Positions 9,527-17,644 of a stretch of 64,000 nucleotides of DNA are shown in pieces; the first letter of the stretch is position 1, and each line of letters opens with the position of its first letter. The DNA lies in NCBI RefSeq assembly GCF_004570865.1, contig NZ_SPQS01000005.1:1-64000 (forward strand), given 5' to 3'. The notes under the pieces are model-generated. The model saw only the letters and a program-made list of their open reading frames with translations. It had not been told where the DNA came from and ran no database searches. Origin of the DNA: Bradyrhizobium frederickii (GTDB lineage: Bacteria > Pseudomonadota > Alphaproteobacteria > Rhizobiales > Xanthobacteraceae). The translations under genes and the position numbers were made by a program.

Positions 9527-10540
9527 TCAGCTCTTGATCTCGGCAGCCCAGGTCTTCTCGATCTGCTGGACGACGCTGTCCGGCATGGGGATGTAGTCGA
9601 GCTCCTCGGCCGCCTTGCCGCCGTTCTTGAAGGCCCAGCGGAAGAACTTGATGGCTTCCTGCGAGGCCGCCTTGTCGGTGGCATCCTTATGCATGAGGAT
9701 GAAGGTCGCCGCCGTGATCGGCCAGGACTTCTCGCCCGGCTGCTCGGTCAGGATGACGTAATAGCCGGGCGCCTTGGCCCAGTCGGCGTTGGAGGCGGCC
9801 GCCTGGAAGGCTTCGACGGTCGGCTGCACCGGCTTGCCCGCCTTGTTGACGAGGCCGGCGTAGGTCAGCTTGTTCTGCTTGGCATAGGCGTATTCGACAT
9901 AGCCGATCGAGTTCTTGGTCTGGCCGATATTGCCCGACACGCCTTCGTTGCCCTTGGCGCCGACGCCGACCGGCCACTCGACCGCGGTGCCCTCGCCGAC
10001 CTTGCTCTTCCAATCCGCGCTGGCCTTGGAGAGGTAGTTGGTGAAGTTGAAGGTGGTGCCCGAGCCGTCCGAACGGCGGACCACGGTGATCGCGCCCGAC
10101 GGCAGCTTCAGGTTCGGATTGAGCTTCTTGATCGCGGCGTCGTCCCACTTGGTGATCTTGCCGAGATAGATATTGGCCAGCGTCTCGCCGTCGAATACCA
10201 GCTCGCCCGGCTTCACGCCCTCGAGATTGACGACGGGGACGATGGCGCCCATCACCATCGGCCATTGCACGAGGCCATCCTTCTCGAGCTGCTCGGCCTT
10301 GAGCGGCGCATCGGTGGCGCCGAAGGTCACGGTCTTGGCCTGGATCTGCTTGATGCCGCCGCCGGAGCCGATCGACTGGTAGTTCAGACCGTTGCCGGTT
10401 TCCTTTTTGTAGGCGTCAGCCCACTTCGAATAGATCGGGAACGGGAACGTCGCGCCGGCGCCCGTGATGTCGGCGGCAAGCGCCACCGTCGTCGATGCGG
10501 CGACCAAGCCGGCAGCGACCATCGTCTTGAGGAAATTCAT
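9527..10540 (-). CDS. pstS: periplasmic phosphate-binding protein
   Basis: Periplasmic receptor delivering phosphate to PstCA. I start it at 10540 (337 residues) because the protein then opens with a signal peptide ([16 protein letters not shown]) with cleavage predicted after ALA at residue 22, and GGAG lies 7 nt upstream of the ATG. The mature start [18 protein letters not shown] and the phosphate-loop [16 protein letters not shown] are diagnostic. A Pho box lies 100-117 nt upstream, so induction by PhoB at low phosphate is expected. Confidence 0.97.
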   Translation of the reverse strand: MNFLKTMVAAGLVAASTTVALAADITGAGATFPFPIYSKWADAYKKETGNGLNYQSIGSGGGIKQIQAKTVTFGATDAPLKAEQLEKDGLVQWPMVMGAIVPVVNLEGVKPGELVFDGETLANIYLGKITKWDDAAIKKLNPNLKLPSGAITVVRRSDGSGTTFNFTNYLSKASADWKSKVGEGTAVEWPVGVGAKGNEGVSGNIGQTKNSIGYVEYAYAKQNKLTYAGLVNKAGKPVQPTVEAFQAAASNADWAKAPGYYVILTEQPGEKSWPITAATFILMHKDATDKAASQEAIKFFRWAFKNGGKAAEELDYIPMPDSVVQQIEKTWAAEIKS

Positions 10541-10639
10541 GCTGGTCTCCATACAGGGGAGCGAAGCGCCATCCGCGCCCGATCGCGCTCCCCGCGCCGC
10601 CCCTTTAGGAGCGGTCGGCTGTGCTTTTACGAAGGTTTC

Positions 10640-10657
10640 GTGACAGTCGGATGACAC
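10640..10657 (-). promoter_or_regulatory. Pho box of pstS
   Basis: On the minus strand the sequence reads GTGTCAT-CCGA-CTGTCAC, two 7-mers in direct repeat with a 4-nt spacer, matching the PhoB consensus CTGTCAT-N4-CTGTCAT at nearly every position. It lies in the short gap between phoR (stop 10685) and pstS. A weak -10-like TAAAAG follows about 10 nt after the box, as expected for a PhoB-activated promoter. Confidence 0.85.
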
Positions 10658-10684
10658 TGACAAGCAATTGATATTGCTCGTATT

Positions 10685-11983
10685 TCAGGTCGCAGCGAGA
10701 GTCTTGATTTGGGGAAAACAGGCGGTGAAAGTGGCGCCCTGCTTGGGCACGCTTTCGATCAGGAGCCGGCCGCGATGACGGTTAAGAATATGTTTCACCA
10801 GCGATAATCCGAGGCCGGTGCCGCCCTGCGAGCGGCTGTCGCCGACGTCCACGCGGTAGAACCGCTCGGTCAGCCGCGGCAGGTGCTCGGGTGCGATGCC
10901 GGGGCCGAAATCGCGTACCATGATCCGGATTTCCTGAGTTCCGTCAGGGGCGGCGGCCGAGGTCAGCGACACGATGACGCGTCCGCCGGAGGCGCCGTAT
11001 TTGAGGGCGTTCTCGATCAGGTTCTCGAACAGGCGGAGCAGTTCCTCGCGGTCGCCGGCGATCATCACCGGGCTATCCGGCAAATGGATCTCGACCTCGA
11101 CCTGGCGCTCGCGCGCCAGCGGCTCGAGCCCGTCGGCGACCTGGCGGATGATCGGCAGGAGGTCGACCAGGGTGTCGGGCCGGACATGGGCCGACAGCTC
11201 GACCCGCGACAGCGACAACAGATCGTCGATCAGGCGCGCCATGCGGGTGGCCTGATTGTGCATGATGCCGAGGAAGCGCTCGCGCGCCTTGGGATCGTCC
11301 TTGGCCTGCCCCTGCAGCGTGTCGATGAAGCCCGACAGCGCGGCCAGCGGCGTGCGCAGCTCGTGGCTGGCATTGGCGACGAAGTCGGCGCGCATCTCCT
11401 CGACCCGGCGCAGCGGCGTCTGGTCGTGGAAGGTCATCAGCATACATTTGTCGGCGCCTCCGAAGCTGGTCGGCACCGGAACCGGCGTGATCATGAGCTC
11501 CATCCAGCGATCGACCGGGACATGATCGAGATAGGTCGCGCGCCGCGGCTCGGTGGTCGCGATCGCCTCGCGCAGCGCCGTGATGATCTCCGGCGAGCGC
11601 AGCGCGAACTGGGCGAGCTCGTTCCTGCGCAGCGCCGGCGCGAGCTGGGCGGCGGCGGCATTGAGGTGGATGACGCGGCCGGCGCGGTCGAGCAGCACCG
11701 CCGGATCCGGCATGCCGGCCACCACCGCGGCCACCGCCGCGCTCTCGACCGGATTGATGCGCCCGACGTCGTCACGCGAAGCGGCGGGATCATGCAGGCG
11801 CCACGGGATCAGCGCAGCGGCGGCGATGCAGAGGAATACGATCGCGGCGTGCAGCGCCGCCAATTCGCCGAGCGAGACGAAGACGGCCAGCGCCAGCGCC
11901 GCAGCGATCAGGATGATCGTCGAGTGCCGCAGCCGGTCGGACCAGGGCTGGGCCGAGGGAGAAGAGGGGGCGTCGATCGCCAT
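10685..11983 (-). CDS. phoR: phosphate regulon sensor histidine kinase PhoR
   Basis: Membrane-bound kinase for PhoB. Two membrane segments occupy about residues 20-62; a PAS domain follows (roughly 85-190, DPAVLLDRAGRVIHLNAAA). The H-box HELRTPLAAL puts the phospho-accepting histidine at 207; N-box NLIENALKYG and G-boxes RDFGPGIAP and GGTGLGLSLVKHIL complete the ATPase domain. Length 432. It directly precedes the pstS promoter and follows the 12028-13083 membrane gene by 44 nt on the same strand. Confidence 0.95.
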   Translation of the reverse strand: MAIDAPSSPSAQPWSDRLRHSTIILIAAALALAVFVSLGELAALHAAIVFLCIAAAALIPWRLHDPAASRDDVGRINPVESAAVAAVVAGMPDPAVLLDRAGRVIHLNAAAAQLAPALRRNELAQFALRSPEIITALREAIATTEPRRATYLDHVPVDRWMELMITPVPVPTSFGGADKCMLMTFHDQTPLRRVEEMRADFVANASHELRTPLAALSGFIDTLQGQAKDDPKARERFLGIMHNQATRMARLIDDLLSLSRVELSAHVRPDTLVDLLPIIRQVADGLEPLARERQVEVEIHLPDSPVMIAGDREELLRLFENLIENALKYGASGGRVIVSLTSAAAPDGTQEIRIMVRDFGPGIAPEHLPRLTERFYRVDVGDSRSQGGTGLGLSLVKHILNRHRGRLLIESVPKQGATFTACFPQIKTLAAT

Positions 11984-12027
11984 CGGGGCGGACTTCTCCT
12001 GGGGGCTTGTCTCAAAGCTTGGCGCCG

Positions 12028-13083
12028 TCAGGCGCCGCTGTCGCTACGCTCTCTCACATAGGCGGCTTCGCGCGCCGGGCCGGGGTCGAGCTTGAGTGCC
12101 GCCTGCTGCAAGCGCTTCGATCGTGCGCCGATGATAACTTCGCGAAACGTCAGCAAGATTACAGAGATGACAAAGGGGGACAGATAATAGAGGACGCGGA
12201 ACAGCAACATGCCGCCCAGAAGCTCCTCGCGGTCCATCTGCCAGAGGCCGACCAGCATGGCGGCGTCGAACACGCCGAGCCCGCCGGGCGAATGGCTGGC
12301 GAAGCCGAGCAGCGTCGCCGACACGAAGATCACCGCGACCACCACGAAGCCGAGATTGGGCTCGTCCGGGACCAGCACGTACATCGCCAGCGCACAGAAA
12401 CCGAGATCGATGATGCCGATCGCGATCTGGAGCAGCGTCAGCGGGCCGCCCGGCAGCACCACGGTCCAGGGCCCGCGGCCGACCACGCGCGGCTGGGTCC
12501 AGACCCAGACCACGTAACCGACCAGGCTTGCGATGATCATCAGCGCCAGCGTCCGGTTCAGCCACGGCGGCAGCTGATCGATCGAGGCGGCGGCCTCGGG
12601 ATGATAGGCGATGCCAAGGCCGAGCACGGCGGCATTGCCGAGCCAGAAGGTCAGGCCGGCGAGGAAGCAGATCTTGGCGACGTCGATCGCGTTCAGCCCA
12701 TAGGCCGAATAGATGCGATAGCGCACCGCGCCGCCGGTGAAGACGGAGGCGCCGACATTGTGGCCGATCGAATAGCTGGTGAAGGCGGCGAGCGCGTTGA
12801 TGCGATAGGGCACATTGGGGCGGCCGATCGCGCGCACGGCGAACAGGTCGTAGAAGGTCAGGGTGAAATAGCCCGCGGCGACGAACAGCGCCGCCATCGC
12901 AATCTGGCTCGGCTCGGTGCTCTTGATCGCCTCGAGGACCTCGTTGAAGTCGATGCCGCGCAGCATGTGGTAGAGCACATAGCAAGCGATGCCGATGACC
13001 GCGACGCTGATCACAACGCCAAGCTTATGCAGGATTTGCTTCTCGCGCAGAAACGACGTCGCCCTGCGTATGGCTTCCAGCAT
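12028..13083 (-). CDS. MprF/YbhN-like membrane protein, flippase domain only (UPF0104)
   Basis: A 351-residue integral membrane protein of the lysylphosphatidylglycerol synthase transmembrane-region family. It has about eight membrane segments, with the family pattern FTSYSIGHNVGASVFTGGAVRYRIY near residues 100-130 and HSPGGLGVFDAAML near 265-280. The soluble aminoacyl-transferase half of MprF is absent, so it is not a lysyl-PG synthase by itself and may move a lipid across the inner membrane. It lies 44 nt upstream of phoR on the same strand, hinting at a link with phosphate-dependent membrane remodelling. Substrate unknown. Confidence 0.75.
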   Translation of the reverse strand: MLEAIRRATSFLREKQILHKLGVVISVAVIGIACYVLYHMLRGIDFNEVLEAIKSTEPSQIAMAALFVAAGYFTLTFYDLFAVRAIGRPNVPYRINALAAFTSYSIGHNVGASVFTGGAVRYRIYSAYGLNAIDVAKICFLAGLTFWLGNAAVLGLGIAYHPEAAASIDQLPPWLNRTLALMIIASLVGYVVWVWTQPRVVGRGPWTVVLPGGPLTLLQIAIGIIDLGFCALAMYVLVPDEPNLGFVVVAVIFVSATLLGFASHSPGGLGVFDAAMLVGLWQMDREELLGGMLLFRVLYYLSPFVISVILLTFREVIIGARSKRLQQAALKLDPGPAREAAYVRERSDSGA

Positions 13084-13508
13084 CTAGACCTCGAACAACG
13101 CTTCAGCGGCCAGAACGGCCGGCGGACAGGCGGACGGCGCACAGGCACGCGACGCCCCCTCGGCGCCGGCTCCGGCATCGCGCATGCCCCCTGCCTCTCC
13201 ACTAGCGCGTTTTGGGCCGGAGTGGAATTCGCCAATTCGAACAAAAACACGTGCCTTCAATATTTTAGGCAGGGTCTTGGCTCCTGATGCAGGGTTTGGC
13301 GCCTTCGGCGGCAAGCTTGAGGCGAATCTCCTTGGCAATCCTGCGCAGACGCCATGAAGTTTTGATGATTTCGGCCGCACAATGTTCCGTCACGCCTTAA
13401 GCCGACGTCAATCTATGGACGGCGCCCGCCTGTTGAAAGAGGGGCATCCTGGGCATCGTTCGCGGATTGTCCCGATGCGCCGGAAGGTCGCGGGGCCGTG
13501 ACCTGCCC
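13084..13508. other. 425-nt intergenic region, no gene recognised
   Basis: Separates the flippase-like gene from the GNAT gene. Frames here have no recognisable family or clear ribosome site. A GGCGCC-TTC-GGCG hairpin near 13300 and the AT-richer stretch around 13250-13380 could include the promoter of the minus-strand phoR-side genes. No tRNA-like sequence was seen. Confidence 0.5.
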
Positions 13509-13940
13509 TCAAGGCGCGGTCAGATAGCCGCGGCGATAGGCGCCGGCCTGATCGTCGAAGATCGCCATGGCGGTGGTCATCTGCCTGAAGCCCAGGCGCT
13601 CGTAAAACCCTTCCTTGCCGGGCACGGCATAGAGGATGATCTTGCGATGGCCGCGGCAACGCACAAGCAGACGTTCGATGATGTCGCGCCCAAGACCTTG
13701 CCCCTGGCGGTCCGGGTGTACGGCGATATCGCAGAGATAGGCGCAGTCCCGGCCGTCGGCCAGCACGCGCCCCGCTCCGACGATGCGGCCGTCCTCCATG
13801 GCGAAGGCGCGGAACATGCTGTTGCCGAACACCAGCGCAAGATCGGCCGGCGTCTTGTTGCCGAGCGGGGCGATACGATAGAGCTCGGACAGCTCGTCCC
13901 AGTCGGTCCCGGCGAGATCGTCAACCCAGACGATCGACAT
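13509..13940 (-). CDS. GNAT-family N-acetyltransferase
   Basis: A 143-residue acetyl-CoA-dependent acyltransferase of unknown substrate. The acetyl-CoA-binding motif A is visible as LCDIAVHPDRQGQGLGRDII (about residues 69-88), followed by KIILYAVPGKEGFYERLGF, the usual motif B. GGGAGGG lies about 10 nt upstream of the ATG. It is last of the TetR-dehalogenase-Rdx-GNAT operon, 18 nt after the Rdx gene. Confidence 0.85.
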   Translation of the reverse strand: MSIVWVDDLAGTDWDELSELYRIAPLGNKTPADLALVFGNSMFRAFAMEDGRIVGAGRVLADGRDCAYLCDIAVHPDRQGQGLGRDIIERLLVRCRGHRKIILYAVPGKEGFYERLGFRQMTTAMAIFDDQAGAYRRGYLTAP

Positions 13941-13958
13941 TGCGAAAACCCTCCCGGC

Positions 13959-14186
13959 TCATTCCCGCGCGGCGATGACGGCAGCGACGATGTCGTCGCC
14001 GTCAGGAAAATGGCCCTTGCTGCGGCTGGCGACAATCCGGTCGCCGAGCTTGACCTGGAAAATACCGCCCTTGCCGGGGACGAGATCGGCGTCCAGCCCC
14101 AGCTGTCGGCGCAGCGCGGCAGCCACCTCTTTGGCGCGCTTCTCGTAGCCGCACGGCCGGCAATAGATGATGGTCACCTCCGACAT
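13959..14186 (-). CDS. SelT/SelW/SelH (Rdx)-family thioredoxin-like protein
   Basis: A 75-residue protein with the Rdx fold signature: N-terminal beta strand followed by a redox CRPC motif (C9-x2-C12) and the GIFQVKLGDRIVASRSK segment. Many family members have selenocysteine at the second position; here both are cysteine, so no SECIS element is needed. AGGAGGG precedes the ATG. Embedded in the dehalogenase operon (11 nt after it). Exact redox partner unknown. Confidence 0.85.
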   Translation of the reverse strand: MSEVTIIYCRPCGYEKRAKEVAAALRRQLGLDADLVPGKGGIFQVKLGDRIVASRSKGHFPDGDDIVAAVIAARE

Positions 14187-14197
14187 CCCGCCCTCCT

Positions 14198-15103
14198 TCA
14201 GGCCGCAAGCTGCCGGCGCACCGCTTCGATGCCGGCGATCCAGCCGGCCACGGAACGGCCGATCGCCTCGGAATGATCCTCCTGGAGGTAGTGCCGACCG
14301 GGGCCGAGGCGAACGAGCGCGCAGTGCTGGAGCGAGGCCGCGAACGTCGCGGCGAATTCGGGCGGAACGACCGCGCCCGGCTCGCCCGCGAACAGCAGCT
14401 TCGGATATGAGGACGCCCTCAGCGAGGCGTGAGCCGATTGCAGCGCCTGATAGACATCGGCGGGCTCGCCGGCGATCGGCAGTTCACGCGGGAATGCCAG
14501 AACCGGACGGCGGCTCTCCGGGGTCGGAAAGGGCGTGCGATATGGCGCCATCTCGTCTTCGCTCAAACTGCGCAGGATACCCGCCGGCAACACGCGTTCG
14601 ACAAAGGCGTTCGCGTCCAGGATCATGGCCTCCCCCTCGCCCGGCGTCCTGAATTTGCGGAACGTCTCGCGCGCAGCTTCGACCTGGTGGAAATCCTGCC
14701 AGGTCGGCATCGGCCGGATGAACTCCATGAAGGCAAGGCCGCGCACCAGCGCCGGCCGGCGCGCCGCCAGATGAAACGCAAGCGCCGTGCCCCAATCCTG
14801 CGCAACGAGATAGGCGGAGGAAATGCCGAGCTGTTCGATCAGCGCGTCGAGATAACGCACATGGTCGACGAAGCGGTAGGCGATGTCGGGTTTGCCGGAG
14901 CGGCCGAAGCCGATGAGATCGGGCGCAATGCAACGCGCCACCGGCGCCACCAACGGCAGGATGTTTCGCCAGATGTGCGACGAGGTCGGATTGCCGTGAA
15001 GGAAGAGCGCGACCGGCGCGTCCCGCGCGCCCGTCTCGCGATAGGCCATCGTGCTTCCCAGCACGGCGGCGCTGCGGATCTGAATCTCGGCTTGCTGGCT
15101 CAT
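14198..15103 (-). CDS. haloalkane dehalogenase, HLD-II subfamily (DbeA/DbjA-like)
   Basis: Cytosolic alpha/beta hydrolase that hydrolyses carbon-halogen bonds to alcohol plus halide. In this 301-residue protein the halide-stabilising N38 (HGNPTSS) and W104, nucleophile D103 (AQDWGT), catalytic acid E127 (FMEFIRP) and base H271 (HYLQEDH) are all present. It resembles the Bradyrhizobium enzymes DbjA and DbeA and, like DbeA, lacks the roughly 11-residue insertion that DbjA carries after TWQDFH. Its start overlaps the TetR stop by four bases (ATGA), so expression is coupled to that regulator. Natural substrate unknown. Confidence 0.92.
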   Translation of the reverse strand: MSQQAEIQIRSAAVLGSTMAYRETGARDAPVALFLHGNPTSSHIWRNILPLVAPVARCIAPDLIGFGRSGKPDIAYRFVDHVRYLDALIEQLGISSAYLVAQDWGTALAFHLAARRPALVRGLAFMEFIRPMPTWQDFHQVEAARETFRKFRTPGEGEAMILDANAFVERVLPAGILRSLSEDEMAPYRTPFPTPESRRPVLAFPRELPIAGEPADVYQALQSAHASLRASSYPKLLFAGEPGAVVPPEFAATFAASLQHCALVRLGPGRHYLQEDHSEAIGRSVAGWIAGIEAVRRQLAA

Positions 15104-15690
15104 GTCGGCTCCTTGAAGACAGTCTTGAAGGCGATGGTCTTGAAGCGCTCGAGCGCCTGGGGCGTGCGGTCGACCTTCATGCGCAGGATCGCGCCCTGCC
15201 AGGACGCGAGCAGGAAGTCGGCAAGCTCCTCAGGCTCGAATTCGGAATCGATTTCGCCGCTTTCCTGCGCCTCGCGGATGCAGGCAGCGAAGGGCATGCG
15301 CCATTCGGCAAATATTTCAGCAAGGCGGGCGCGCAGCATCTCGCTGCTGCCGGCCGCTTCCAGACTGAGATCGCCGATCAGGCAGCCGCGTCCGTAGCCG
15401 TCGGCTTCGAGCCGTCCGGTGATGATGTCGAGATAGCGCTTGAGCCGCGCCCGCGGGCTCAGCGAGCCGTCTTCAAGGGCCTCCGCGACCAATCCCTTCG
15501 TGATCTCGAAATAGCGATCGAGCACCTCCGAGGCGAAGGCTTCCTTGGAGCGGAAATGATTGGTGAAGGACCCCTGTGGCGCGCCCGCCGCGGCGGTGAC
15601 ATCGCGCACGCTGGTGCCGTGATAGCCGGTCCGGAACATGACCTTGAGGCCGGCGTCGAGGATGGCGTCTTTGAGCGAGGGCTTGGGCAT
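15100..15690 (-). CDS. TetR/AcrR-family repressor of the dehalogenase operon
   Basis: A 196-residue regulator with an N-terminal helix-turn-helix (GTSVRDVTAAAGAPQGSFTNHF, about residues 25-46) and an all-helical ligand domain. It is first in a four-gene operon and overlaps the dehalogenase start. A perfect 24-bp palindrome covers its promoter, so autorepression is very likely. The inducer is unknown but may be a dehalogenase substrate. There is no ribosome site upstream; the predicted transcript starts at or next to the ATG. Confidence 0.93.
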   Translation of the reverse strand: MPKPSLKDAILDAGLKVMFRTGYHGTSVRDVTAAAGAPQGSFTNHFRSKEAFASEVLDRYFEITKGLVAEALEDGSLSPRARLKRYLDIITGRLEADGYGRGCLIGDLSLEAAGSSEMLRARLAEIFAEWRMPFAACIREAQESGEIDSEFEPEELADFLLASWQGAILRMKVDRTPQALERFKTIAFKTVFKEPT

Positions 15691-15695
15691 GAGGG

Positions 15696-15719
15696 AATAA
15701 TACGTACGTACGTATTATT
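15696..15719 (-). promoter_or_regulatory. perfect 24-bp palindromic operator upstream of tetR
   Basis: The half-site AATAATACGTAC is followed immediately by its exact reverse complement. The palindrome covers the whole promoter spacer and the -10 element and ends 5 nt before the tetR start codon. Its symmetry and position are typical for a TetR-family autoregulatory operator. Seen directly; binding is inferred. Confidence 0.85.
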
Positions 15720-15724
15720 GTCAA
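15697..15724 (-). promoter_or_regulatory. sigma70 promoter giving a leaderless tetR transcript
   Basis: On the minus strand TTGACA (15724-15719) is followed after 16 nt by TATTAT (15702-15697). Only six bases separate TATTAT from the ATG at 15690, so initiation would fall on or next to the start codon. No Shine-Dalgarno sequence is present, consistent with a leaderless message. Confidence 0.75.
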
Positions 15725-15786
15725 GCACTGAGATTTCCTCCGCTCGGTGACCCGTGTCGGGACGATGGGGGCTTGGTGGCGGAGCC

Positions 15787-16083
15787 TCAGCCGGCCCGCA
15801 TGCTGCGCGCGACAACGCGGTCGCGCAGCCAGGCGCCGATGGTGCAGCCGACGAGGTAGCAGGCGAACATGATCAGGCCGAGGTCGAGCCAATAGCCGAA
15901 GCGGCCGGGGACCACATGGGCGAACGAGGCCGCGACCAGGGCGGCGGCGAGCGCGGCGAGCCAGCGCGCGGTCACCTTCGAGGTGCCGTTGCCGCGCTGG
16001 ACCACCGAGATCCAGCCCATGCAGAAGCCCAGCAGCACCGAGCCGATCAGCCAACCAAGATGGAACGAGACGAGATAGGGCAT
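15787..16083 (-). CDS. small membrane protein of unknown function
   Basis: A 98-residue hydrophobic protein with about three membrane segments (WLIGSVLLGFCMGW, AALAAALVAASFAHVV, GLIMFACYLVGCTIG) and a basic C-terminus. The start at 16083 lies two bases after the stop of the OmpA/BON gene (TGA-CG-ATG), so it is translationally coupled and probably works with that envelope protein. I do not recognise a named family. Confidence 0.75.
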   Translation of the reverse strand: MPYLVSFHLGWLIGSVLLGFCMGWISVVQRGNGTSKVTARWLAALAAALVAASFAHVVPGRFGYWLDLGLIMFACYLVGCTIGAWLRDRVVARSMRAG

Positions 16084-16085
16084 CG

Positions 16086-17480
16086 TCACCTCACCAGAAA
16101 TTCGATGCGGCGGTTCTGCGCCTTGCCGTCGTCGGTATCGTTGCCGGCGACGGGCTGCGTGCTGCCATGGCCAACCGCGGTGAAGCGGCTCGCGGGCAGG
16201 CCGGCCTTGACCAGATAGTCGATCACCGCCTGCGCGCGCTTCTCGGAGAGGGCCCGGTTGAAGCCGTCCTCGCCGTCGGCATCGGTATGCCCGGCAACCT
16301 CGATATTCACGGTAGGGCAACGCAGCGCCGTCTCGATCAGATGATCGAGGATGGCAGCGGAATCCGGATCGATGTCGGCACGCTTGGGCGTGAAGCGGAT
16401 CTTGCCCTTGGCCAGCAGGTCCGTGAACAATTGCTGGCACACGGTGCCGTCGACCGGCCCTGGCGCAGGCTTCACGGTGATCTCCGGCTTGTACTGCCAG
16501 TTCTTCGGGAAGTCCTTGCCGAGGCCTGCACGGATATCGTTGGCGGCCCCCTCGTAGAGCGCATCGCCCGACAGCTTCACCTCGCGATCGGACACGACGA
16601 GCGTGCCGGTCGACAGCCGCGACAGCGCGCCGAGCGCGGCGACGACGGCGGTGTTGAAGGAGCCGGGGGCGCCGAGACTGGCCTTGAGATTGTCGACCAC
16701 CTTCTCGGTGAAGAACTTTCGCGCGGCGCTGGTGGCGATCGCCGCATGCACATTGTTGTCGGGGACGTAGCCGGTCAGCGTCACGGTCGCCGCGACCGGA
16801 TCCTTGTAGGCCTGGAAGATATAGGGCGGCGCCTTGACGTCGTTGGCGGCGACCGAAAAGCCCTCCGGCAGGTTCTTCAGCGCGGCCGCGATCGCCTCGC
16901 GGCCGCCGAGCTCGCGCGCCATGCCCGACAGACTGACCTTGGTATCCGTGATCGTGATCTTGCCGTCCTTCAGCTTGCCGATCTGGTCGAGCAGCAGCAT
17001 CGCGGCGGCTTCGAACCGCGGCGGCGCACCGCGCGCCAGCCCCATCTGGTCGGCCACCTCGGCGCCGCCGACCTCCTTGCGGGCCGCCTCGGTCAGCCGG
17101 CCCTTGATCGACGGCAGCGGCGCGGAGCCCGACAGCGTCACCCGCACCACGTCGCGCTCGGCGTTCCAGACGAACGGTTGGGCTTCGGGAACAAGCCGGG
17201 TCCGGTCGTCGACCAGGCGCACGCCCGGGACGGTCTCGACCGCCGTCACGGCGTCGCGGCGCCCCTCCTCGGAGAAGGCGTCCGCGACCAGGCTGACGTC
17301 GCGGCCGTCGACCGCGATCCGGGTCTTGTCCAGAACGGTCCCCTTCAGCGCCGCCGAGCTGCGGGCCGACAGGTCGGCCTCCACCGGTAAGGTGTTATTC
17401 CAGGCCGCAAATCCCCACATGACGGCCAGGGGAATCAGCCCCGGCCACCATTTGCTGGCCCACCTGAAAAGCTTCTGCAT
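16086..17480 (-). CDS. OmpA-family envelope protein with BON-like repeats
   Basis: A 464-residue protein anchored by one N-terminal membrane segment (WWPGLIPLAVMWGFAAW). BON-like repeats fill most of the middle. The C-terminal OmpA domain (about 350-464) has the peptidoglycan-binding motif VAGHTDADG and NRRIEFLV. The architecture resembles ArfA-like proteins: membrane anchor, periplasmic BON region, peptidoglycan contact. The start at 17480 (MQKLFRW) is chosen over 17516 because the membrane anchor then begins naturally. Followed immediately by a coupled small membrane protein. Confidence 0.85.
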   Translation of the reverse strand: MQKLFRWASKWWPGLIPLAVMWGFAAWNNTLPVEADLSARSSAALKGTVLDKTRIAVDGRDVSLVADAFSEEGRRDAVTAVETVPGVRLVDDRTRLVPEAQPFVWNAERDVVRVTLSGSAPLPSIKGRLTEAARKEVGGAEVADQMGLARGAPPRFEAAAMLLLDQIGKLKDGKITITDTKVSLSGMARELGGREAIAAALKNLPEGFSVAANDVKAPPYIFQAYKDPVAATVTLTGYVPDNNVHAAIATSAARKFFTEKVVDNLKASLGAPGSFNTAVVAALGALSRLSTGTLVVSDREVKLSGDALYEGAANDIRAGLGKDFPKNWQYKPEITVKPAPGPVDGTVCQQLFTDLLAKGKIRFTPKRADIDPDSAAILDHLIETALRCPTVNIEVAGHTDADGEDGFNRALSEKRAQAVIDYLVKAGLPASRFTAVGHGSTQPVAGNDTDDGKAQNRRIEFLVR

Positions 17481-17644
17481 TCGACGACCCGAACTCTGGA
17501 ACCGGAGACAAAACAAACCCTTGGCAGGCTGTCAAACCGGAAATGGCGCCCTTCCGAAGGCATGGCCTGGACAATCGGAATAACTTTTTCTTCAAGGGTT
17601 CTTCCGTAAGTTGAGGACGGAATGCCAGAGTCCGCCGGCGGGTC

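Noticed and set aside
8355..9596. 413-codon plus-strand frame opposite pstC
   Set aside because: It runs antisense to the well-supported pstC gene, is full of Arg, Asp, His and Gln as expected for a shadow of a high-GC gene, and matches no family.
12007..13287. 426-codon plus-strand frame opposite the flippase-like gene
   Set aside because: Antisense shadow with biased composition; the minus-strand gene has clear membrane segments and family motifs.
13084..13380. 98-codon minus-strand frame upstream of the flippase-like gene
   Set aside because: No family, no ribosome site, and low-complexity composition; treated as intergenic.
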